Both the position numbers and the translations under genes were made by a program. The notes beneath the pieces were generated by a model. The model was not told the DNA's origin. It searched no databases and worked only from the letters and a program-made list of their open reading frames with translations. Source: an uncultured Erysipelotrichaceae bacterium (GTDB taxonomy: Bacteria; Bacillota_I; Bacilli_A; Erysipelotrichales; Erysipelotrichaceae). Taken from it: a DNA stretch of 34,265 bases. Each line of letters begins with the position of its first letter. Within the stretch, counting starts at the first letter, position 1. Of this stretch, positions 27,497 through 34,265 are shown in pieces. The stretch covers positions 1 through 34,265 of the forward strand of contig CASFOT010000110.1 in NCBI GenBank assembly GCA_949296305.1. The letters run 5' to 3'.

Positions 27497-28012
27497 ATGA
27501 AAGCAAAGAGAATTCCGCAAGATGTACAAAATAAAATAAATAAAGTATCAAAAATCATGATTTATGCTATAGTCTTCTGTTGTGCATCACCGTTCTTATA
27601 CATGTTTTTGCTTCAAATCTGGGCAGCTCCAAAGGGAATGGATATCATGACTTATGTTGAGCAAGATCCGTTTGCTTTAGTCAATATGCTCGCATCCTTT
27701 ATCAATCCGTTTGCTGGATTAGCATTAAACTATATCAGGAAGAGAATGTTGGAATACGGACCTGCTGATGTGATTTACCGAGGAATTATTCTTTTATTGA
27801 TTGGCGAATTGTGCATGATGAATACGTTGTATATATTCATAATGATTTATTTGCTATATCGTGTACGTGGTATTTATAAAGAAAAATATCGAATTGCATG
27901 GAGAGCTTCAAGTGTAAAAGAATTCTTTACATCCGCAAGCGCAAGTATTACAGTTTTAATCCTATATGTTTTTGTTGCAATATTAACGATACGTGTTATG
28001 TACTTTGTATAA
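27497..28012 (+). CDS. Four-helix membrane protein of unknown function
   Basis: This 171-residue protein has no family I recognise. Four hydrophobic segments lie at about 21-43, 62-82, 95-123 and 148-170, joined by short basic loops (RKRMLEYG, YRVRGIYKEKYR). There is no signal peptide, cysteine motif or known catalytic residue set. A GTG 9 bp upstream can open the frame, but the ATG at 27497 has AAAGGGTG at a normal distance and is preferred. It follows malP by 78 bp with no intervening terminator, so it may belong with the sugar transporter. An accessory or small scaffolding role is only a guess. Confidence 0.8.
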   Translation: MKAKRIPQDVQNKINKVSKIMIYAIVFCCASPFLYMFLLQIWAAPKGMDIMTYVEQDPFALVNMLASFINPFAGLALNYIRKRMLEYGPADVIYRGIILLLIGELCMMNTLYIFIMIYLLYRVRGIYKEKYRIAWRASSVKEFFTSASASITVLILYVFVAILTIRVMYFV

Positions 28013-28023
28013 AAAGCAAATTG

Positions 28024-28053
28024 AGGCTCATGGAATCATCTATGAGCCTTTTT
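28024..28053 (+). terminator. Terminator after the four-helix protein gene
   Basis: Stem AGGCTCAT (28024-28031) / ATGAGCCT (28042-28049) followed by TTTT, 12 bp after the stop. It could close a malP transcript or attenuate the AEC gene 21 bp further on. Confidence 0.8.
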
Positions 28054-28073
28054 AAAAAAGAGGTCGATGTGAT

Positions 28074-28988
28074 ATGTCAATGGATGGAATCATCCAGCAA
28101 ATGATCATATTATTTATTTTGATGTTTGTTGGATTTTTAATAAGTAAAGCAAAAGTAATAACAGCTGAAGCAAACCAATATATTTGTAAAATGGTGGTAA
28201 CGATCGGTGTTCCAGGTTTACTGTTGTCTTCTGTGGCGGATGGAAGTCCTTTTCATGATCAGGTGGAATTGTTAGAAGTAATTGGTGTGTGTACTTTGAT
28301 CAATGTTGCGGTTGTTTTGATTTCATGGCTGGTCGTGAAGGTATTGAGGATCCAGAACAGCAAAAATGTTTATAAATTTATGACGATATTTCCAAATGCC
28401 GGCTTTATCGGATTTCCGGTCATCAATGCTATTTTTGGAAGTGAAGCATTGATTTATGCAGCTATTTTTCAGCTTCCTCATAACCTGTTGATGTATACAT
28501 ATGGTATTTATCTTATGAGTGGCGGCAGCAAAGATGAAATTGATTTAAAAAAATTGATAAATCCATGCGTTGTTGCTGCACTTGCTGCTATTCTGTTCTG
28601 TGTTTTTGATATCAAGCTTTCATATATACCTGAACAAGTTTGTAATTATTTAGGTCAGATCACGACACCATTAGGAATGGTTATCATCGGCAGCTCATTA
28701 GCTGGCGTAGATATAAAGCAAATCATTAAAAATGTGACAATCATTCCTTTTACATTGATCAAATTGTTCGTTTTGCCAATTGTTGTATATTATATTGCTC
28801 ATTTTGTAGGAGCAAGCGATATCATTTCAGCAGTAGTTGCAATTACTATGGGCATGCCATGTGCAACCAATACAGTTATTTTTGCAAATATATATAATCA
28901 GAAGATCGATGTTGCAAGTACAACTGTCTTTTTTACGACGGTTGTGTCCATCGTTAGTATCCCTATCGTATGTTTACTGCTGTTTTAA
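28074..28988 (+). CDS. AEC-family transporter (auxin efflux carrier fold)
   Basis: This 304-residue protein is a membrane carrier of the AEC family (10-helix, inverted repeat). It begins with hydrophobic MIILFILMFVGFLISKAKVI, has FPNAGFIGFPVINAIFG in the centre, and the twin PLGMVIIGSSLAG and GMPCATNTVIFANIYN segments near the crossover helices. Family members move organic acids such as malate or lactate, or auxins in plants. The substrate is unknown here; a hydroxyacid would fit the nearby D-2-hydroxyacid dehydrogenase gene. GAGGT stands about 8 bp before the ATG. It follows a terminator, so it may be partly read-through. Confidence 0.88.
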   Translation: MSMDGIIQQMIILFILMFVGFLISKAKVITAEANQYICKMVVTIGVPGLLLSSVADGSPFHDQVELLEVIGVCTLINVAVVLISWLVVKVLRIQNSKNVYKFMTIFPNAGFIGFPVINAIFGSEALIYAAIFQLPHNLLMYTYGIYLMSGGSKDEIDLKKLINPCVVAALAAILFCVFDIKLSYIPEQVCNYLGQITTPLGMVIIGSSLAGVDIKQIIKNVTIIPFTLIKLFVLPIVVYYIAHFVGASDIISAVVAITMGMPCATNTVIFANIYNQKIDVASTTVFFTTVVSIVSIPIVCLLLF

Positions 28989-29032
28989 ACAGATGAGCTA
29001 TATAAAACCATATAAAGAATAAATTGAGATCT

Positions 29033-29068
29033 GATGCTTTTATATCCATTATAGAAAGCATCTTTTTT
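29033..29068 (+). terminator. Terminator after the AEC carrier gene
   Basis: GATGCTTT (29033-29040) pairs with AAAGCATC (29055-29062), then six Ts. It begins about 45 bp after the stop. Confidence 0.82.
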
Positions 29069-29079
29069 GATTGATGCAT

Positions 29080-29109
29080 AAAAAAACTTTGCTCATCAAC
29101 AAGCAAAGT
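29080..29109 (-). terminator. Terminator of RpiR copy 2
   Basis: Minus strand ACTTTGCT and AGCAAAGT (29102-29109 with 29086-29093) form an 8-bp stem followed by a T-run, 11 bp after the gene stop. Confidence 0.82.
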
Positions 29110-29119
29110 AAGAAAAACA

Positions 29120-29902
29120 TTATGCATTCTTCATTTCTAAAGAAGTAATTTCATTTTTATATATTTGATATTTTATATAGAAGATTTCTACTAAGATGAA
29201 CATCATGGTCGTCGATTGGAATTGGCGGCCATTTTCTCCAGGTAACTTTAAATTGGAGTTAGAGAAATAAATTGATTCGTCGCTTAAACTTGCTAATCGG
29301 TTGTTTTGCAATTTAGTGATCGATATGATTTTTACATTTTTCATATTAAGCTGCTTAGCTAAATTGACGACATGTTCTGACTCACCATTGAGTGAGATAA
29401 TGATCATAATATCGTTTTCACAAAGATTGTATAAAATATCCGTTATATCAAATTTGTTTTCGAAGTAATAAAAATAATCTCCACCATTAAAAAAGAGTCG
29501 ATAGATTTCTTTACATACATTTACTTGAACGGAACCAGATCCATATAAAAATACACGCTTTGCATGATATAGGATATTGAAGACCGAATCCATGTTTCGT
29601 TCTTGGAGCTCCTTGATGGCATGTATATAGCCATTACATAAGATATCAAGCTGATCCTGTCCGGAAGATGTTAATGAGGATGTATCCATCTTCATATAAA
29701 CTTTTAATTCACTAAAACCAGATAAAGAAATTTTTTTTGCAAATCGGATAATACTTGCTTTTGATACTGCACAATGTGCAGCTAACTCTTCAATCGTCAT
29801 TGTACTGCATTGTTTTTTATGAGAAGAAATATAATTCCAAATATAAAGATCATTCTCATTCAAATTTTCATAATATTTATTTACAAGTTCGTCAATGGTC
29901 AT
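29120..29902 (-). CDS. RpiR/MurR-family transcriptional regulator (copy 2)
   Basis: This 260-residue protein has an HTH-6 domain (MTIEELAAHCAVSKASIIRFAKKI) and an SIS domain (VFLYGSGSVQVNVCKEIYRLFF). It is clearly paralogous to the other RpiR protein: both begin (M)xxxELVNxxYxxLNxNDLxIW. It is divergent from the first GH4 gene. Its ATG has no visible ribosome site; the upstream leader instead forms a hairpin (29911-29944). A -10 TATAAT (29975-29980) stands about 70 bp upstream with extended TG. The start is supported by alignment with copy 1. Confidence 0.85.
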   Translation of the reverse strand: MTIDELVNKYYENLNENDLYIWNYISSHKKQCSTMTIEELAAHCAVSKASIIRFAKKISLSGFSELKVYMKMDTSSLTSSGQDQLDILCNGYIHAIKELQERNMDSVFNILYHAKRVFLYGSGSVQVNVCKEIYRLFFNGGDYFYYFENKFDITDILYNLCENDIMIIISLNGESEHVVNLAKQLNMKNVKIISITKLQNNRLASLSDESIYFSNSNLKLPGENGRQFQSTTMMFILVEIFYIKYQIYKNEITSLEMKNA

Positions 29903-29910
29903 GTTGAAAT

Positions 29911-29944
29911 GGTATCGGTATATGGTGAAATCTACCGAATATCC
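29911..29944 (-). promoter_or_regulatory. Hairpin in the leader of RpiR copy 2
   Basis: On the minus strand, GGATATTCGGTA (29933-29944) can pair with TACCGATACC (29911-29920) with a 2-nt bulge, a few bases before the ATG. It may limit ribosome access or be an operator. Function is unknown. Confidence 0.4.
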
Positions 29945-29974
29945 TCAATGCCCCTTTCTATAAGTGTTGTTTCT

Positions 29975-29983
29975 ATTATAACA
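29975..29983 (-). promoter_or_regulatory. Promoter of RpiR copy 2
   Basis: Minus strand TGT-TATAAT (hexamer at 29975-29980), an extended -10. The -35 is weak (CACATT at 17 bp, or TTCACA at 19). Confidence 0.5.
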
Positions 29984-30052
29984 TAGTTTGAAAAATGAAT
30001 GTGAATTTCAAAAAAAATACAAATTCTTAACGTAAAAAAACTCGAAAAAAAA

Positions 30053-30074
30053 TTCAATTTTTGGGAAAAATCAC
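30053..30074. promoter_or_regulatory. Putative RpiR operator upstream of the first GH4 gene
   Basis: TTCAATTTTTGGGAAAAATC matches the element upstream of malP, with the core TTCAATTTyTGGGAA kept. It lies 59 bp before the -35 box, versus 58 bp at malP. The near-identical spacing argues for a shared regulator. Confidence 0.5.
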
Positions 30075-30111
30075 AGGAAAAGCAGGTTTATTACTAAAGG
30101 TTCTTAGAATA

Positions 30112-30140
30112 TTGTAAACGCTTAAATGAGATGGTAATCT
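30112..30140 (+). promoter_or_regulatory. Promoter of the first GH4 gene with cre-like site over the -35
   Basis: -35 TTGTAA (30112-30117), 17 bp, -10 TAATCT (30135-30140) with TGG before it. The 15 bases from 30112, TTGTAAACGCTTAAA, match the CcpA-site consensus with one mismatch. The layout mirrors malP. Confidence 0.68.
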
Positions 30141-30174
30141 AATAAACGTAGAGGAAATAGCTGTTAAAAGCTAA

Positions 30175-31533
<1,359 letters not shown>

Positions 31534-31551
31534 ATTACACTAATATAAAGC

Positions 31552-31583
31552 ATGCAAAAAGACAATTCGTTGTCTTTTTGCAT
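31552..31583 (+). terminator. TTCG-looped hairpin after the first GH4 gene
   Basis: A perfect 14-bp stem, ATGCAAAAAGACAA (31552-31565) / TTGTCTTTTTGCAT (31570-31583), is closed by a TTCG tetraloop. The T-run is inside the right arm rather than after it, so termination may be partial. It starts 18 bp after the stop and sits upstream of the dehydrogenase gene, probably setting its expression relative to the GH4 gene. Confidence 0.7.
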
Positions 31584-31608
31584 ATCTAAAGAAAACATAG
31601 GTGATATA

Positions 31609-32586
31609 GTGGAAAAAATAAATGTACTTGTTGTATCTCCTTTTGAAGAAAAACATCAGAAACGTTTGGATAGTGATCCTCGATTGGAGGTCATATATCG
31701 CGATCGTAAACAATGTGAAAATGAGGCAGTAACAAAAGCAGATATCATTATTGGCAATCCAGTTAAAGAACAGATGAAATATGCAAAGAATCTAAAAGTG
31801 CTTCAGCTAGGAAGTGCTGGAAGCGATGGTTTTACAGAGGAAGGTGTATTACCAAGCGGATGCATTTTATGTAATGCATCTGGTGCTTATGGATTAGCAT
31901 TATCAGAGCATATGGTCGCAATGACATTGATGTTAATGAAAAAATATCCATATTACCTGAAAAAACAAATGCAGCATCAATGGGCAAAGGGAAGCAAGAT
32001 CAAATCAATTTATGGATCTGTATTCCTCATTGTTGGATTAGGCGACATTAGCAGTGAATTTGCAAAGCGTGTGAAGGCCATGGGTGCGTATACGATCGGT
32101 ATTCGCCGTCATGTAAGTAATCAATTGCCAGATTATCTGGATGAGCTTCATCCGATGTCTGATCTGAAGCAATTGCTCAAACGAGCAGATGTTGTCACCT
32201 TAAGCTTGCCGAGCACAGCTGAAACTGTACATATGTTTGATTGGGAATGTTTCCAAAGCATGAAAAAAGAAGCATATTTGATAAATGTCGGCCGCGGTGA
32301 TGTAATGAAAGGCCAAGATTTATTGAAAGCACTGGAAGAAAATGAAATTGCAGGTGCAGCAATCGATGTTTACGAAAAAGAACCAATGCCTGAAGAAGAT
32401 GCGTTATGGGATCAAGATAATTTGATCATCACGCCACACATCGCGGGCGGATATTGGCTGTCAGAAACATTTGATCGATTTGTTGAGATTGCATTGGACA
32501 ATATCGATCGTTATGCGCAAGGTAAGGAATTGCGCAATGTGGTAGATTTTAAAAGTGGTTATCGAAAGTATTCTAAAGAAGGATAA
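31609..32586 (+). CDS. D-2-hydroxyacid dehydrogenase (NAD-dependent)
   Basis: This 325-residue protein is of the D-isomer-specific 2-hydroxyacid dehydrogenase family. It keeps catalytic R229 (NVGRGD), E258 (DVYEKEP) and H277 (TPHIAGGY), and a dinucleotide fold with VGLGDIS at 142-148, where the third glycine of GxGxxG is replaced by serine. A longer frame from an ATG at 31552 would add 19 residues, but that ATG lies in the TTCG hairpin. GTG at 31609 has AGGTGAT just upstream and fits the family start (EKINVLVVSP). The substrate is unknown. It lies between two GH4 genes and may handle a GH4-linked metabolite. Confidence 0.88.
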   Translation: MEKINVLVVSPFEEKHQKRLDSDPRLEVIYRDRKQCENEAVTKADIIIGNPVKEQMKYAKNLKVLQLGSAGSDGFTEEGVLPSGCILCNASGAYGLALSEHMVAMTLMLMKKYPYYLKKQMQHQWAKGSKIKSIYGSVFLIVGLGDISSEFAKRVKAMGAYTIGIRRHVSNQLPDYLDELHPMSDLKQLLKRADVVTLSLPSTAETVHMFDWECFQSMKKEAYLINVGRGDVMKGQDLLKALEENEIAGAAIDVYEKEPMPEEDALWDQDNLIITPHIAGGYWLSETFDRFVEIALDNIDRYAQGKELRNVVDFKSGYRKYSKEG

Positions 32587-32627
32587 GAATAATTATAAAA
32601 GCATTGATGAGAAAGGAAATAATAAAA

Positions 32628-33986
32628 ATGAAAAGATATAATGTAGTTATTGTTGGTGGCGGTAGTCATCGTAACCCTGATTTGATGGCTATGCTGGCTG
32701 AAAACAAAGATCGTTTCCCAATCCGTCGAATCTGCTTGTATGATATTGAAGAAGAAAGACAAAATCTGATGGGACAATATGGAGAAATCTTGATGCGCGA
32801 ATATTATCCAGAATTGGAAGAATTTGCGTATACAACAGATCCAGATGTAGCATTTAAAGATGTAGACTTCGCTTTGATGCAAATTCGTGCAGGACGTTTG
32901 CAAATGCGTGAAAAGGATGAAAAAATTCCTTTGAGTCATGGATGTGTAGGCCAGGAAACATGCGGCGCTGGCGGATTTGCATATGGATTGCGCAGCGTGC
33001 CTGATATTATCGAATTGGTAAAGATCATTCGTAAACATTCTCCTAACGCATGGATCTTGAACTATTCAAATCCAGCTGCTATCGTTGCAGAAGCTACAAA
33101 ACGTGTGTTCCCAGATGACAAACGAATCCTGAATATCTGTGATATGCCGATCGCAATTATGGATCAATATGCAGCAATCTTGAAATGCAGCAGAAAAGAT
33201 TTTGAACCTCGTTACTTTGGTTTAAATCACTTTGGCTGGTTTACACATCTGTATGATGCAAAAACTGGTGAAGACTTAATGCCAAAATTGAAAGAAATGA
33301 TGCTGAATGTAGATGGAGACGATCTCTTCAAATTAACTGGTACAGATGAGCACACGATGGAACCAAGCTGGATCGAAACCTATAAGTTCATCATCAATAT
33401 CTTGAAAGATTATCCTGAATATCTTCCAAATACGTATCTGAAATATTATCTGTATCCAAACCATGTAGTTGAAACTTCAAATCCAAATTATACGCGTGCA
33501 AACGAAGTTATGGATGGTAAGGAAAAACGTACATATGAAATGCTGAGAAAAGTTGTAGAACTTGGTAAGTTAAAAGGCACAGAATATGAGATCCAACCAG
33601 GCAGAGGTGTTCATGCAAGCTATATCGTTGATTTGGCATGTGCATTGATCAATAATACGAATGAAATTTTCTTGATCATCACAAAGAATAATGGCGTAAT
33701 TCCAAATGTCGATGAAAACATGATGGTTGAAGTTGCCTGCCGTGTAGGAAGCAACGGTGTAGAACCATTAGCATTAGAAGCAATTCCTACATTCTATAAA
33801 GGAATGATGGAAAATCAATATGCTTATGAAAAATTAACAGTAGACGGTTTGTTTGAAAGAAATAAAAACAAACTGCTGCAAGCTCTTGCTTTGAACAGAA
33901 CAGTTAATGATACAGAAAAAGCAAAAGTAATCTTAGATGAACTGATTGAAGCAAATAAAGATTACTGGGGTAAATATTTCCTATAA
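32628..33986 (+). CDS. GH4-family glycosidase, second copy, altered NAD loop
   Basis: This 452-residue protein is a paralogue of the first GH4 enzyme. Cys171-CDMP (171-174) and His201 are kept, as are [29 protein letters not shown] and the GRGVHASYIVDLA segment. The NAD loop, however, reads GGGSHRNPDL instead of [10 protein letters not shown], replacing T, F and T. Substrate range or cofactor use may be altered; the CDMP motif still suggests a phospho-alpha-glucoside. The frame opens with TTG and ATG upstream, but AAAGGAAAT directs the ATG at 32628. It is 41 bp after the dehydrogenase gene, probably co-transcribed. Confidence 0.9.
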   Translation: MKRYNVVIVGGGSHRNPDLMAMLAENKDRFPIRRICLYDIEEERQNLMGQYGEILMREYYPELEEFAYTTDPDVAFKDVDFALMQIRAGRLQMREKDEKIPLSHGCVGQETCGAGGFAYGLRSVPDIIELVKIIRKHSPNAWILNYSNPAAIVAEATKRVFPDDKRILNICDMPIAIMDQYAAILKCSRKDFEPRYFGLNHFGWFTHLYDAKTGEDLMPKLKEMMLNVDGDDLFKLTGTDEHTMEPSWIETYKFIINILKDYPEYLPNTYLKYYLYPNHVVETSNPNYTRANEVMDGKEKRTYEMLRKVVELGKLKGTEYEIQPGRGVHASYIVDLACALINNTNEIFLIITKNNGVIPNVDENMMVEVACRVGSNGVEPLALEAIPTFYKGMMENQYAYEKLTVDGLFERNKNKLLQALALNRTVNDTEKAKVILDELIEANKDYWGKYFL

Positions 33987-34031
33987 AAATTAACAGCTTC
34001 AAACAACAACATTGATCATAATCTAAAACAA

Positions 34032-34108
34032 TAAAAGATAACTTTTATTAGATTGCATCGAAACAGTCCAAGTTAATATAAATCATCTAATAAGTTATCT
34101 TTTATTTC
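34032..34108 (+). terminator. Long hairpin between the second and third GH4 genes
   Basis: Left arm TAAAAGATAACTTTTATTAG plus AT (34032-34053) pairs with ATCTAATAAGTTATCTTTTA (34085-34104), with a 2-nt bulge and a 31-base loop, followed by a T-rich run. It may end the second GH4 transcript or be an attenuator for the third. The intergenic region from 33987 shows no other feature. Confidence 0.5.
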
Positions 34109-34140
34109 TATTTCTTATAGGATGAAGAGGAGCATAGAAT

Positions 34141-34265
34141 ATGAAAAAATTTAATGTATGTATCGTTGGTGGAGGAAGTACATTCACGCTTGGATTCTTA
34201 AAATCATTTGTACGTTTAAAAGAAGAATTCCCATTGAACAAACTGGTATTATTCGATATTGATGG
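34141..34265 (+). CDS. Third GH4-family gene (partial, runs off the window)
   Basis: Only the first 41 residues are seen: MKKFNVCIVGGGSTFTLGFL and onward, a GH4-type NAD fold with loop GGGSTFTLG, where Leu replaces the usual Pro. The acidic residue at the end of the second strand, in LVLFDID, is present. AGAGGAGC stands about 8 bp before the ATG. With this, three GH4 genes stand in a row. Substrate class cannot be judged because the CDMP region lies beyond the window. Confidence 0.82.
   Translation, partial: MKKFNVCIVGGGSTFTLGFLKSFVRLKEEFPLNKLVLFDID

Noticed and set aside
31552..31608. 19-codon N-terminal extension of the hydroxyacid dehydrogenase
   Set aside because: The ATG lies in the first arm of the TTCG hairpin and has no ribosome site; the GTG at 31609 has one.

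Overview
This window is the replication-origin region of a low-GC Firmicute chromosome. Gene order around dnaA, AT-rich codon use, a T-box leader and consensus vegetative promoters fit that group. Overall flavour suggests Erysipelotrichia or a neighbouring lineage, but this is inference and I cannot name a species. The origin lies at about 18.1-20.0 kb. Two DnaA-box clusters flank dnaA, one on the dnaN side and a larger one on the rpmH side. Replication core genes run outwards on both sides: leftwards dnaA, dnaN, yaaA, recF, gyrB, gyrA, serS, then an SRP RNA, tadA, dnaX, ybaB and recR; rightwards rpmH, rnpA, yidC and jag/khpB. Two perfect parS sites sit 10-14 kb left of the origin, one inside dnaX and one between the SRP RNA and tadA.

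Left end (1-4.6 kb): the tail of an unidentified gene, a RodA/FtsW-type polymerase, a DUF1275 membrane protein, NAD kinase, and a coupled pair encoding a CYTH-domain protein and a gamma-glutamylcyclotransferase-like protein. From 4.6 to 16.7 kb lie recR-ybaB-dnaX, tadA, the SRP RNA, a GNAT acetyltransferase, serS with its T-box leader, a decayed transposase fragment, and the coupled yaaA-recF-gyrB-gyrA operon.

Right of jag the usual mnmE-mnmG-rsmG-noc/parAB block is absent from the window. From 22.4 kb to the end it is replaced by carbohydrate genes: a CdaR-like regulator overlapping a Cof-type HAD phosphatase, two paralogous RpiR regulators, a MalP/GlvC-type PTS EIICB, a four-helix membrane protein of unknown function, an AEC-family carrier, a GlvA/MalA-type GH4 enzyme with the CDMP signature, a D-2-hydroxyacid dehydrogenase, a second GH4 paralogue with an altered dinucleotide-binding loop, and the start of a third GH4.

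Likely working model: MalP imports and phosphorylates maltose or related alpha-glucosides, and the GH4 enzymes hydrolyse the 6-phosphates. The malP and first GH4 promoters have the same design: a shared TTCAATTTyTGGGAA element about 59 bp upstream of a cre-like sequence overlapping the -35 box. This suggests joint control by an RpiR regulator and CcpA, resembling a split version of the Bacillus subtilis malA-malR-malP operon.
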